A stretch of 64,000 nt of DNA, taken from contig NC_044572.1 in NCBI RefSeq assembly GCF_901933205.1, forward strand, positions 93,391,465 through 93,455,464. The letters run 5' to 3'. The position numbers and the translations under genes were made by a program. The stretch is from Camarhynchus parvulus (Eukaryota; Chordata; Aves; Passeriformes; Thraupidae). Under the pieces are notes generated by a model, which was given only the letters and a program-made list of their open reading frames with translations, did no database searches and had not been told where the DNA came from. Shown here in pieces: positions 52,101 through 64,000 of the stretch (position 1 is the stretch's first letter; each line of letters starts with the position of its first letter).

Positions 52101-53000
52101 TTATAATCACATGTTTGCAGGCCTGTGGGAAAGTAAACAAAACTTCAAAGGGTTATTATTTAAGGACTCTGTATTATGGCCATAGGCCTGACTGTTTTTC
52201 TTCCTCACCACCCCTTGGGCCCAAAGCACATAATCATCCAGTAATTGAACTGAAATATCTAAATGGCTAGATCCCCTGAAGGACATAGGTAGTTAGCAGT
52301 GGAGAAAGTAAGGGACATTTTAAAAAGCCCTCATGGCACTTTCCTGCAGTACTTAGAAACACTGTATAAATGTAACTGACCTGGACTTGATAGGCTTTTA
52401 CAGGGAACAGAACAGTGCATGGATATTTCTGGAGTTGTAGCTAAAGTAAAGATTGAATGTTGAACCATGCTGTATTTGGAAGCAAAGATCTTACATTTAA
52501 ATTACTTTCAGTAGAACCGAGAAGAAACAGAAATATACATATGTACACAGAAGTATATATAACACAATAGTATCACTAATACCACATGAAAGCAAACCCC
52601 TCTAGGTCCTCATATTTAATAGCCCATCCAAAAAGTGTAATGGATAGCAGATCCCAGGCTTTCATACACTGTAACTGTCAAAGCACTCAGGAGATAGAGA
52701 AGTGAAGGCTCTGACAGCTCTCTTTTACATTCTAAATGACATCTGCATTCAACAGAACAGAAATAAAGATTAAGGGAAACACCTGATATGATAGCGCTCA
52801 GCTTACCTCAAAATGCAATATTTAAAAAGTACAGAGAAACACAGGTCTGCTTCCTTGTACTGTAAGTAAAAACTGGTGTCAAAGCCTCTGAGGTCTTCAC
52901 CGCTGCCAGGGAGGCAGCACCACAGCATCCAACAGACCGCAGAGGCAGGAGCCACAGCCTCTGACTATGGAACTGCTGGAATCAAAAGGTGCTTCACCAG

Positions 53001-53026
53001 GGAAGGGAGGGAGGGAGGGAGGGAGA
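53001..53026. repeat. (GGGA)n simple repeat
   Basis: This is a short tandem run of GGGA units just left of the proposed TSHZ1 3' end. The G-runs of three could in principle form a G-quadruplex on the plus strand. Confidence 0.9.
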
Positions 53027-53487
53027 AGACGGCCTTTGAACGCACACAGAAAATGGCTACAGGTGCAGCCGCACGGCATAAGGAAATTAACTTGGCCAAA
53101 ACCTTTGCAGCCTCTCTTGTACCCAGTGAGGAGCAGGATGCCCCTGGCTGCTCTGGTTGTGTACCTTTTGCAGTGAGTGCCTGCTGCAGATCTCTCCTAA
53201 GAGGTTACCAGCATTACAGCTTTGAGCGAGACACGTCAGCACACAGATCATGAGAGATGATTTCGAGTAGATTTTCGCTGGTTGATTATATAAACGATGC
53301 CTCTTATAGCTGGAGCAACACCTCAAAGGCAATTTAATGACGACATGACAATGTATGTAAATCAAGAACTGCATGTGGGTTTATTTTACACTTGAGAAAA
53401 CAGTGGATTTAATTGTGTGAACCAAAATGTACTGTACAATATTAATGATAAAACATCAAAATGTATAATTCATAGTGCATTGCTTGC

Positions 53488-53507
53488 TTTATTTTTATTT
53501 ATTTATT
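53488..53507 (-). terminator. TSHZ1: Cluster of four overlapping AATAAA poly(A) signals, TSHZ1 3' end
   Basis: Read on the minus strand, this 20-base stretch contains four AATAAA hexamers, three of them overlapping in a 4-base register. A U/GU-rich stretch (TTTTGATGTTTT) follows about 20-40 bases downstream, as expected for a cleavage and polyadenylation site. It lies about 1.23 kb after the stop codon. Confidence 0.55.
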
Positions 53508-53626
53508 TTTTTGTCAGATAGTTCCTTTAAGTACATGCATCTGGAAAGATGCAGGTGCCAGTAAAATTCCTCTATTTATATCAAGCTGCAGGAACTAAAT
53601 TTTATTCAAAAAGTGTGGTTTTACAT

Positions 53627-53634
53627 TATATACA
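53627..53634 (-). promoter_or_regulatory. Pumilio-type element (TGTATATA) in the proposed TSHZ1 3' UTR
   Basis: The minus-strand reading is TGTATATA, an exact match to the PUM consensus TGTANATA. In a 3' UTR such sites can recruit Pumilio repressors. An 8-base word can occur by chance in 1.2 kb of AT-rich sequence, so this is only a candidate. Confidence 0.3.
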
Positions 53635-54734
53635 CAGAAATTGAATATAAAATGACAATATAAAAAGTTAAAAGAGAAAGCATACAGCCAGAAGGTACAA
53701 AGAAAGTTGAACAGTTTAAAATGGTACGATATGTAACATGTATTTTTTTAAGCTGATGCTGGCAATTTACAAGGAACAGAATCCAACATTTGCCCCATTT
53801 TTTTTTGTTTTCATTTACCAATGCAGCACACTATAGAAAGGTCAGCTTGTACCAAAGCTTAACATTTGTAAATAACTATAAACTGCAGTATTTTACAGAA
53901 AAAAAAAGAAAGAAAAGAGCATTTTTACATTTGTTTTAAATAACAGCTTGCATACTTTTTTTTCCTTTTGCCAAAAAGTGGCAATTCTCAGCATCCAGAG
54001 GGTTTGGGCATAGTGGCAAATTGGTTTGCTTGTTTTTTTAATCATTAACTTATACAGTTGTGGCTTCCTAACCCCTTGAGTACTACACAGCTCTCCTTCT
54101 TCCAAGGACTGCATGCACAACATCTTCACAAACCAGTTCTGCATTTAAAAGAAAAAAAAGCTCATTCATTAAAAAAAAAAGTCCTGCTTCTGACACAGCT
54201 TTTATTTGAATGAAATGCCTTTAAGCCTTTTGTTTTATTTTGTTTCTCCTTATTTACTTATTTAGTCACTGGGAAAGGCACAGAAATGCTATTACAGTTC
54301 TCAGAGGGTTAAAACTTGACACTACCAGGTTCTGTGACCTTTATTGTCATGGCAACTTTGTAATTTTAGGATGTCTCTTTATCATTGTTCTTTGTGTCTT
54401 TCTTTACGGCTAAATTAATGTCTCTCAATAGTGTCTCCCACTATATTCTACAAAAGATAGCTTAACATCAAGGACAGATGTTGAAAATAAAGGTCAGACT
54501 TTGACTCACAAAAAATAAAAACAGAAACAAAAAAATAACCATGCACAGATCAGACAAAGAGCATATAAATATAACTACAAAATAAGTGTAAGAAAAACCA
54601 AGGTCCAGATAGGCAGTTCAGCAACAAAAGTAAGACTGATTTCAGAGGCTCAGGTCAGGCCTAGTGCAGTACTATGAAGAAGTTTAGTGCAATGTTCCTG
54701 TGGTCACTTGCATACCTGGCTGCTTACCTGGACG

Positions 54735-57700
54735 CTATTGTTTTTCTAACTCAGTTACATAGATCAGATGGTCCTCTGGGGACTTGCCATGTGTTTTACT
54801 AAGGTGCAGTTTGACTGCATGCTTGCTTGCAAAAGTTCGGTTACAGAGCTTACATTGGAATGTGGAGCCTAAGTCCTCCTCAGCAATTCCAAGTGAGCCC
54901 AAAGTCTTGTTTGTGAGGACTTTTGAAACATTCTGCTGTTCTTGAATCTGATTAAGTGGCAACTTTGACAGATCCTTCAAACTAAACCCTAGGTGTGTCT
55001 CTAAGTGACTTATGTATGTAGAAGCAGTCCTGAACTGAGAGGCACAATCATTGCAAAAGAAAACAGGATGTCCTGTGTCCAAGTTCTTTAAAAATTTAGT
55101 TCCACCTGTCCTCCTTAACTGATACTTCACATTGGCCAGCCAGTGGCTAATTGTGGTCATGGAAAGACCAGTAAACTTAGAGATGTGTACCCGCTCTTGT
55201 GGACCTAGGTCCGACATAATGTATTTGCCTTCTGGGGTCTCCCTCAAGCTGGAAGCAAACTGGGCTTGAAGGATCAGAAGATGCTGAGGGTTCCAGTTGG
55301 ACTGCCTCCCCTTCCTCTTGTGTACTGGTGACAGTTCATCCAGAGCTTCCTCAAAGCTGCTCCCATCAGCATCAGACTTCTCTGACACGGTAGAGGGAGT
55401 TGAAGACTTGGGTGTCAAACGCCCCGTAAGGTTCTTCACCATATCGGAAATATCCAGCAGGGCACTCTCCCTCAGCGGGGACGAGGCAGAATCAGCCACA
55501 CTGGAAACAAGAGGCTTGTTTTTGGACTTAGTTAAATCAATAGGTTGATCACTGTTCTCATAGTAATACCGGTCAATAGCGTCAGCCTGCTTGACTGGAG
55601 TGGTTGGGTAAATGGGTTTGTCCAACATGCTGTTACTAATTTTGTACAGCATGGCCAAAGGGTCCAGAGAGGGGCTTACTGGCTTAGAAATTTTGCCTAA
55701 GTGGGTATTCATAATGGACTGTAAAGCGCTCAATGGATTAATGAAGGATGGCTCAGGTGAATGATCTGTGATAATTCCTAAATTGTTACAGCCATTTGCA
55801 ACCTTTGTTTTAAGTGGCTCTGTACCATTTGGTGTATGTGCTTCTGCTGGACTATCCTTTTTGACCTTCTGAACTTCGGACTCAGAGCTCTTCTTTGGCT
55901 GCTGTTTGTTATTTATTTCTTCGGCTTTTGGGAAGTCCTTGTTTTCTTTAGCAGCAGGTGACATGGGTTTAACTGGAGAACTCTTCTCCTTCTCCAAAGG
56001 CTTCTCTTCCTTCTTCACGTTGATTTTACCTGTAACTTTCTCCACTAGCTCTTCCATAGCAGATACATTGCTCTTGTGAGGTGGGGGTGTGAGATTGCCT
56101 GGGGAATGGATGAGTGCGTTGTGTTCTGACGACAGCGATTTAACACTGCTTGCGTAGGATGGCTGCATTTGAACGCTCTGCACTGCGGGCTGAAGGGGTT
56201 TCACTGTTCCTGGGAGCTGATAAGCTGCATGGATACTGGGATATCCTCCCCAGGAAGGGGCTCCATTCTGGGCTTTGCTGATGGCTGTTGTCACTGTGTT
56301 CTCCAGAGATTTCAATATGTCTATTCCACCTTTAGGACTATCATCTAGGTCCTCCTCTCTGAGGTATTGATACAAAGTTGTTGGCTCGAATTTCTCTGTA
56401 GAGTCCTCACTCTCTTCTTTAATCTTTTTCTCTGTTTCAGTGACCACCAGCTTTTCCTTCTCTGGGTCTCTCTTTTCCTCCGAGTTTGTGGAGCCCGCTG
56501 GGGAATCAGGCTGCTTTTTAATGTTGGAGGCTGGTAGCCTTGTATGGGTGGTGGGTGGAAGAGGTATAGACTGTATTTTCTCCTCCACCACTGGGTCCAA
56601 CACTAGCTGTTTGCCTTTTTTGGAAGCAGAATTGGTCACCTTCAAGAAATGACCGGTGACCATCATGTGAGCAGTGAGCTGCTGCAAAGTATCATGGGAA
56701 CTGCCACATTCCATGCATTTCAGTATTTGGGCTTTGCGTGCCTCAAACTGCCAAGTGTAGCTAGCACCATTTTGATAGCCATAGCGGTTGTTCGGAGTCA
56801 CGTAGGGGTTGGCAGTTTTCTGATCCTTTGCAGACTCACCCAGTGAAGCTTCTGCCGTGATCCCTGTTGGCTCAGGTGAACAAGGCGAAGCCAAGTCCTG
56901 AAGTGCTCGCTTTTTGGTAGAAGGGACCAATTTGGTGATGGCTGGTACTGGCTCCTTCAGAGGCACTTTCTGGTAATGCTTTGTTTTTATCATATGGACG
57001 CTGAGGTCTTGCAAAGACTCAAATGAATGCCCACAGTACATGCACTTCAGCACTTTCTGGGCATCCTCTTTGCCTTCCATTTCCATAAGCGATCGTTTCC
57101 TAGGCTTTGACCACCGCTTGGTCTTATCGGCTTCTTTATCTCTGTTGTCATCGCGGTAATGTCCAGTTTCATTCATGTGCACTGTTAGCTCCACCAGCGT
57201 GTCGTAGGCCGCGCTGCAGTCTTTGCATCGGAACTTGCTGGCACCAGTGAACACAGACCCATAGAGTTTATTGTTTTGCCGGTAAAGCTGTACCGTGCTG
57301 AAGAGACTCGGCTCCGGCAGAAGTCCGTATGATGACGTCTGCTGCAGAGTTTTAGCCAACGCAGCTTGGTGCCAGTCGTAACCCGAGCCACCACTGTTAC
57401 TATTGCTGTTACTAGTACTACTGGTGGTTGTACTGGTACTGGTGTTGGTACTGGTAGTACAAGTACTCTGGGCATTGGCATTGGCGTCAGTACTGGTTGT
57501 GTTTTCATTCTGGCTGATTCCGTTGTTGCTGGTGGTTGGATTGGATTTCTTTAAGTCCAAAGCTAAACTGGACCAGCAAGTCTCTGAAAGCAAATTTGCA
57601 TACACAGCTTTTATTTGTGCCAAGCTGTCCTGTGGATAGGAAACATTGTCTGTGCACTGAGGATCCTCTTTCTCTTCTTTAGAGGAAGTGCTTTTGAAAT

Positions 57701-57919
57701 GGGCCAGCTGATCGCTGTTTTCACTAAACGGCGAACCATAGCCTGCATCCTGATTAGTTGCAGTGCTGACTGGGGAGTTCTGGTAGCTTTGAGCCTCTTT
57801 GATCTCCGCTTCTTCATTGCACAAATACTCATTCTCCTGGATGTCCAGAGACAGCCCATCATCTTCCACGCTGTCTTCATCTATTTCTGCTGCTTTCAAT
57901 TCTTCCTCAGGAACATATG
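54735..57919 (-). CDS. TSHZ1: TSHZ1, teashirt zinc finger homeobox 1, last coding exon (partial CDS)
   Basis: Encodes about 1,061 residues, nearly all of a roughly 1,075-residue nuclear transcriptional regulator of the teashirt family. Domains, numbered from the Leu codon at 57899 (add about 20 for the full protein): three widely spaced C2H2 fingers starting at residues 223 (FRCKDC), 284 (LKCMYC) and 393 (LKCMEC); a basic stretch after finger 1 (KRWSKPRKR); a PIDLT motif at 786, which fits a CtBP-binding site; an atypical homeodomain at about 861-933 (WNPQHLLILQAQF, ISHWLANVKYQL); and two C-terminal fingers at 947 (FFCNDC) and 1014 (FQCKLC). It ends VTELEKQ and a TAG stop. It resembles mammalian TSHZ1 more than TSHZ2 or TSHZ3 almost throughout, for example EIDEDSVEDDGLSLDIQE and NKTLGSLG. 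There is no ATG at the start: the frame runs upstream through EEE, P, V, Y to an acceptor, and the first two bases (CA) complete an Ala codon begun in exon 1. Known family roles are repression with CtBP and development of middle ear, palate and olfactory bulb. The frame is intact. Confidence 0.97.
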
Positions 57920-57962
57920 CTAAAATACAGGAGGGGACATGGGGGGAAACAAGACAATGTTA
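57920..57962 (-). other. TSHZ1: Splice acceptor and polypyrimidine tract at the 3' end of TSHZ1 intron 1
   Basis: On the minus strand the exon is preceded by a T/C-rich stretch ending TGTATTTTAG, with the AG at 57921-57920. Splicing here leaves the exon starting with CA, in a phase that needs one base (G for Ala) from exon 1. Mammalian TSHZ1 has this arrangement: a short first coding exon encodes a basic N-terminus beginning MPRRKQQ. The reading frame continues exactly up to this AG. Confidence 0.85.
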
Positions 57963-60900
57963 TTGAACACGCACATTTTACATGGCTCTCCTGCACTAAA
58001 AACAGTAACCATGAAGACAAATTTTGAAGATACATCCAAAACCCAAACTCACCATCACTCACATACTCCTCCTATAAATCCACACACTCTGTCAGGGTTA
58101 CAGTTTGAGATCAGTGATACTGAAGAATAAACTTTGACTTCAGCAGTAAAATACGTGCCAGGACCACAGTAAATGCCATAATATCAAAACTAAAATCAAA
58201 CAAAGAGCCTACTAAACTAGTTTTTATCAACTTAAAAAAATGGCCTGGTGCTGAGCTATATTTACTGCACTACATATGTATGTGTAACGCGTTGCAGCTG
58301 CCCTGCATCCCTCAGACCATGACACTCAGAATCACTGACTTGACCAACTCTATCTTGTCAGTTCTGTCTTTTCTTGCAAACTGGCTTTAGCTACAGCTGC
58401 AGGGGCCATTTCTATGTCACTGATACCTGACTCTAATGAAGCCATACAGGGCAAGAGTGTCAGGTCAGCTGTTCTCAAGATCTCCTGGTGTCCAGCTGTA
58501 CTGCGTCCATCTGAGAGAAGAACAGCTTTCATTTTTGAAAGGTGAAAAGAGAAGCAAGACTGATTGCTTTCTGAAATGGGAAGGATGTAGTTTGTGTCCT
58601 GTTATGATCTGAGGTGGGTCCTTCATTTAACATTTCAAAAAAAAGCAGTCAGAAATTAAAAGTAAATGCTAGAGATTAATTTCTTAAAGCAACAAACAAA
58701 AACCTTGAGATCTCCACTGCAGCTTGATTATTGGTTTATGGAAAATATAAAACTTTGCTATTGCATCGCTATCTGTAAAACTATATGATCTCACCAAACC
58801 ATGTGTTTATCTATATCAAACTATTTGTTAAACTAGCAAATGTGATATTCATGAGCAGATGGCCATTACATCAAAACACATTTACTCCAAGGGCTCAATT
58901 CACAGAAGTGACTTACATGTACCTAAGTGATAAATGTACACTTTCATTGCAAAGCAGAAAACATAGCTGTACACATTTCCCTCCAGTTTCGTAAAAGAAG
59001 CTTAAAAAAATAACAATGCCAACAGAATGTAGATAATTTATAAGAATGTCAAGGTAGAAAATACGGATTATGAACAATTTTCAGTAACTGAATAAAAAAG
59101 TGCCTCCTTGTCAGGTGAACTCTGCAGCAAGTGATGCTGAAATGTGTCCTGTGTCCTTTCATGGTACAATACTGAAAGCAAGCCAGAAAATAGGCACTTC
59201 TGCTCCTATGTGGTATGAAGAAAATATGTATTATTATGTTAACAAAGCTGAGGTCTTCTTCAGCTGGGGGGAGCATAAGTACGAGTCGAGCTTCTTTTTG
59301 TACACAGTTGCTAACATATTCTGAAATGCCTTTTCTGAAAAATAAAAAGAATCTTCTTTCATTGTAATATGAATACTCTTTGAAACATATTACGGTCAGT
59401 ACTGCATTATGTATTCACCTTTGCAATTCAGTCTTAATGCAGCCCCTAACTGCTTCAGCCTGATCTTTTACGATGAAGTAGGAAAATACTCTATCTAGTA
59501 CCGGGGTTGTACTGAACCTTAAGATGCCCATTGCATTTTTCACCTGTCCCCTAAATGTCAGTATTTTCAGATGATAATTTGACCTTTTAGTTTTCAAAAA
59601 AGTTCTGATCAGGGCCCAAACAGATAAATCAGCCTCAAGTGTTTTCTAATATGTTTAAAAGGACAGGTGAGTACAAAGCACAATAAATAAAATTCAGAAA
59701 TAATCCTGGAGTCAAAGGCCAGGAAGATGCTAGAAAAGCATTGTAGAACCAGATGAAAATATTCTCCAAAAGGCATTTTGTCCATAAAATGAAGAACAGA
59801 ATGCAGAAGTAGTAAGAGAATTTAGAAGGCAGTCAGCTTCCCTGTCTTGCAGCAATGCTGCTGTTGGAACACTCTGCAGATATCTGAGGACGGTAGAACT
59901 GCTGCAGTTCTGAACTCTAGGTACACACATAGAATTCACCCCCACAGCTGCAGTCTAGGATCTCTTAGCCCTCTCATTCAACACACCTTTTTGCAGTAGC
60001 TTTTAAAGGTAAAAGACAATACATTTTAAGTATCAGAAAGCAAAGAACAGTTAAAGAAGAATATGGCTTCTAATTTTGAAATTATTTTTAAATAGAAAAT
60101 TAAACCCTCGGAGACCTAAAATGCACAACAACGGGCAGTTACCATCTGGCATTTTTATAAAAAAACCAAAACCAAAACAAGTACAAGCTAAAAACTGAGA
60201 GGACACACACTTTGAGCTTTTATGAACAGCTTTCTTCTCACTAACTATAGTGCAACTATGTCACTTTTCTCTAATTTTCACATCCCAATATTTTTAATAA
60301 CTAGGTGCAAAAAACTGTTCTAAGATGCTGGATGTTCTGATAGTTGATACAGCATTTTGCAAGGATCCATATTAATTATTTGCTTACATCTCTTTACTTA
60401 ATTCTAAATTACATAAATACATATTTTTATAATTGCTATATATAACCATCTATATATCTGCTTAAATAGAAACTCTAATGATCCACTGCCATGTCTTTTA
60501 TTTTTCTTTATTTACTTATGATGGTGTTTTCTCTATTCTCATACCTTTGCACTGTATTATAAAACTAAAAAGGAGCTAAACCACACAAGAAACATTATAA
60601 CTACATGTAAGGTCCATGTTAAACTGACAGAGCAAAGAAACTAAGTGTCAGGGTGAAATATCCATATTTTACTCACTTTTTCTACTCTTTGGTTTTGCTG
60701 AGACTACTACACTATTGAGTTCACCCCCTTACCAACATATACTGCAATATACTGGTTAAGAATGTACAAATGGCCAGAACTATGATTTTCTACAATTTCA
60801 GAATTTAAGCCAGTTCTAAATAAACCCTGAATTTATATGATGTGCACACCCACGTGTCTGTACATGTATCTAAAGTCACAAAGAAATAATGCTTCTTAAC

Positions 60901-63900
60901 AAAAAAGAGAGTAATTTATCTGTAATGTTTAATTTCTATCACTGCAATTAAAAAAAATAGTCTATTTAACTCCTTTGGTTATCATAGGATACAGACAATA
61001 CCTGTTCGTTCAAGACTACTAATGCTTATGAAATTAATAGCAGCACACTCAACATATGGTATTTTGCAAGGTCAGTGCAATTCTCTAACTGAAAAGGTTT
61101 CTGTAAGAGCTAACAGAGAAGCAAACAAAAGGAAGAATGTTAATGCCTAAAAGCATGTATGTTTTACTAAAATTCTTACAGAAATTTGACAAATAAATAA
61201 AATTCAGTATTTTAAACACAGCAAAAATGTTCCTATTACAATTACTTGCAGAGAGAAGTAATATATTCTACCTTAAGTAAAAGCATGAGCTGTTCAGATT
61301 CTAAATTACAAAATGTAGACCAACAGACAGATTTCAGACAACATATCTTTCTGTGACCGAACAACTCTCAGCAATCTTCTCCAGACATTCCTGCATCTGC
61401 AAAGGTACTGCTGGTTTACACATGTCCCAATACCACACAAAAATATCAAGAGCAGATATAGACAATGATCCTCCTCAACAATAACTATATTCAAAGTAGA
61501 AGAAATTACAGAACATAGCATCAGTTTTTCTCTTCCTTCTCATTTGTGTCTCTAGACAGGTTGAGACAAATGCAAGGTGTAAAAGAGGGAAAAACCTTCA
61601 AATTCCAGACAACTAAAAATTAGGGGGGGCATTTTGTATTTCTTTTTTCCTATTAAGTCTTGCTATTATTTTTTTTGCCTACAAAATGTGCCTTCTGGAT
61701 GCCAATGCTTCCCCATAGATATACTGTCATCTTTGAGCAGTGTTAAAAGCTGTGCATTCTAATCTAAGTGGACATGAGATGCTATATATTGTACATGTGA
61801 GTAGCACAGCACATTGTGTTTGCTTCAGTGAGAATATTTACACTATAAATACACATCCATTGTTTGAAAAAGCAGACAGAGATCTGAAATGTAAGGATGT
61901 GGTTAAAAATAAAAATATTCTCACATAAAACCTTTCCACAACCTTGGAACTATGCTTTTGAAGGAATCTGTCTCTGCAGAGGTATTATTTTCCATTCAAA
62001 AAGGGATTCAACATTGAATAAATTATTTTGAAAAGCACCAAAAGTAATAATTGTATTTGGTTCTAGTAGTCTACACAATTAAAAGCAGTAAGCTCTTCAA
62101 GACCCAATTTTAAATCCTCCAAATAAATAAATTTATTCAGAAGAAACACCTAAGCAGTGGAAGTCACAGTTCAGTAAAGGAATTGAATACTGAAATAATT
62201 TTCACTGAAATACCTATTTCATAGTTTTGACAAATAGAGATAGGTTTAGGTCTAAAATTCTTCATTAAATCAGGGCCTACTCTGTGACTAAACAATAGTG
62301 GCACAATGTGAGTGTTCACCATTCTTCAAGAGATGTATTGCCATGGCTTCTAATATTTACCCAGCCAACAGGAGACAGCAGCTGCAGAAGTTTTCACAGC
62401 CCACACTGTCACCTTGCACAAACTGTACTCCAGGCTGGGGGTGATTTCCACTGCACACAAGAACACATTTCATATCTTAGGAAACAAAAAATACAGCTAG
62501 AAAAGACAATCTATAGCCACACATCTCCCTCATTATGGAAAAACGAGGCAGATGAAAAAACCCAAATCATTTTCAGACATGTTTCCAGAATACAGAGTCA
62601 TGAGAGTTTTAGAGAAGAATCCAAAATCACACATTGTGAGAGTTTAACAGGCATGCTGGAAGATTTGCAAATCTTCTGTATTAGTATATACAAATGTTCA
62701 TACAAAATTCTGGCACAGATGCTACAAATCTGTGTGCATGCGTGTGTCTGTACTACAATGTCGCTATGGTGGAAAAATATGGCTTAGTTATGACAATGGC
62801 TGAGGAGCAGCAGAGAATATGAGACAACCAGATAACCTTACTACAGAGGTTTGTGTCTTTCATTTCTAATTGCAGCAAAATGGAGGGCAAAACACTAGAA
62901 CTGCCTACCCTCTAATTCTAATGCAATGGGTCTGAAAAGTAGATAAGGTACTGTAACAAGAGCAACCTCCGTGCTTCTAGCAGGTTGAATGATAACCCTT
63001 AAAGGCATCCCATTAAAAGCCAACAAAAAGATTCTTCACCTCTTTCTCTTCTCTCCTCTATCCCCTTAAAATGAATGCTGCAAATTATTAGCCAACGCTG
63101 GCAATTGGAGAACGAAGCAGCTTGCATGTGGGTATATTTTCACAGTGATTCTAATCTGAGAAATTTACTTGCTTTTCCCCTTCTATCTGATAAACTATAC
63201 ATTCAAGCATTCTCATTAGTGTTCGGATCACCAAAGAGAGCTGGAGATGAATCAGTCCATCCACCCCTCCTCTCCCTGCTCTGTCGAGATTATTTCATTG
63301 AAATGTTCATTTTCATCCCTGCTGGCAACATTAGAATGGAAGTATTTAACCTGTTTCCATTACTTATACAAATTACCATTATGGGGTAGGACAGATGTTA
63401 GAATCATGCCACATAACTGACTTCCATACATTCTTTACAGGGAGGATAAGAAGAAGGAAAGCTGTTAGATCATATTATCCAGTCTCAATAATGTTCTCTC
63501 TCCTCCCAGATTCATTAACTTCCAACATCAACGTTTCCCTTTCTTTCTGTGTGAAAATGCTCCGTCTCCTTGAGCTCATTTAATTTGGAGCAGGAAATCT
63601 TTGTCAGAAATAATTTTTTGATCAGGTGCTCTAACTAAGGGGCGAAGGGGGGCTGGGGAAAGAATAAAGAAAAGGGGGGGAAAAACCCAACACCTTGTCG
63701 AAAATGTTATTTCTCTAACATGGATGATGAAAGAGAAGTCAGTTAAGATGCTGGTACTCAAAGATGGCTGTCACTTCAGATAGGGGATGGCACGACTCAC
63801 CTAGACAGGTGACGCTTTGGTGGAGAAAAGGCTTGCTGCATTATTGAGAGCACCAAAGATCAGGATGACAAAGACTGTAGGCCCAGGGTGCCTGGGGCTC

Positions 63901-64000
63901 CTAGAGAAGTGACTTCAGCAGGCACATGGATTTCAGCCTCCATTTGCATCACTAACTAATAGTGAAGCACAACCCAAAAGTTTGGTGATTAAAAGGCAAG
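57922..64000 (-). other. TSHZ1: Part of TSHZ1 intron 1
   Basis: The sequence upstream of the acceptor is AT-rich and has no exon I can recognise. No basic N-terminal exon is visible, so exon 1 and the promoter must lie beyond 64000. Open frames here (for example 62308-62787) match no family and are treated as chance. The 63060-63600 part is the most enhancer-like stretch. I saw no recognisable transposon in the intron. Confidence 0.75.
63060..63620. promoter_or_regulatory. Candidate intronic conserved element, TSHZ1 intron 1
   Basis: The stretch is complex and repeat-poor, with CTGTCGAGATTATTTCATTG near 63280 and CTCATTTAATTTGGAGCAGG near 63570, separated by other AT-rich words. It differs in texture from the A-rich intron to its left. 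Intron 1 of TSHZ genes is a plausible enhancer location. The call is by inspection only. Confidence 0.3.

Larger units (their letters stand above)
45917..53469. other. Non-coding sequence between the TG/GA repeat and the TSHZ1 3' end
   Basis: No gene is supported. Open frames are under 126 codons and unrecognised. The stretch holds the candidate enhancer at 46020, another complex AT-rich stretch at about 47810-48060, and the GGGA repeat at 53001. The part near 53270-53469 could belong to a longer TSHZ1 3' UTR. Confidence 0.55.
53470..54734 (-). other. TSHZ1: TSHZ1 3' untranslated region (left end approximate)
   Basis: This AT-rich stretch follows the TAG stop on the minus strand. It has no coding potential and many T- and A-runs. 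Possible early poly(A) hexamers (TTTATT on the plus strand) occur near 54201-54206, within about 54232-54265, and at 53601-53606. The strongest cluster is at 53488-53507, so the main end is placed about 20 bases beyond it. A longer transcript is possible because another AATAAA lies near 53381. The boundary is inferred from signals only, with no transcript evidence. Confidence 0.5.

Noticed and set aside
57185..57639. Val/Thr/Leu-rich frames on both strands inside the TSHZ1 exon
   Set aside because: They are shadows of the Ser/Thr/Asn-rich coding segment read in other frames.
62308..62787. 159-codon plus-strand open frame in the TSHZ1 intron
   Set aside because: It is antisense to the intron, has no recognisable domain and shows no splice or promoter context.

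Overview
The window is vertebrate nuclear DNA, most likely from a bird. Two 5'-truncated CR1 LINE fragments are the only interspersed repeats recognised in 64 kb, there are no SINE arrays, and the one gene encodes a teashirt zinc-finger protein close to mammalian TSHZ1. CR1 also occurs in crocodilians and turtles, so 'bird' is the best reading and not proof. The exact lineage cannot be fixed from this sequence.

The only protein-coding gene I can support is TSHZ1 on the minus strand. Its large last coding exon lies at 54735-57919, with a splice acceptor at its upstream edge (57920-57921). The short first coding exon is not in the window and must lie beyond position 64000. Positions 57922-64000 are therefore part of the long intron 1. 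The 3' UTR runs leftwards from 54734 and may end near 53470, just past a cluster of four overlapping poly(A) signals at 53488-53507.

Positions 1 to about 53469 are the downstream flank of TSHZ1. It looks like a gene desert: open reading frames there are short, overlap on both strands and match no family I recognise. It contains two CR1 fragments in minus orientation (8522-8755 and 25769-26168), an uninterrupted (ATT)18 microsatellite (33253-33306), a TG tract joined to a GA tract (45836-45916), a few homopolymer or polypurine tracts, and an imperfect minisatellite with an inverted copy at the left edge (1-247).

Several stretches of desert and intron look like conserved non-coding enhancers. 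They retain scattered CpGs in CpG-poor DNA and have clustered homeodomain, POU, TCF/LEF or RUNX-type words. TSHZ1 is a dosage-sensitive developmental transcription factor, and a flanking desert of remote enhancers would fit that. This is inference until tested by alignment. I see no bacterial-type system, CRISPR array, viral gene, recognisable RNA gene or other novel machinery.
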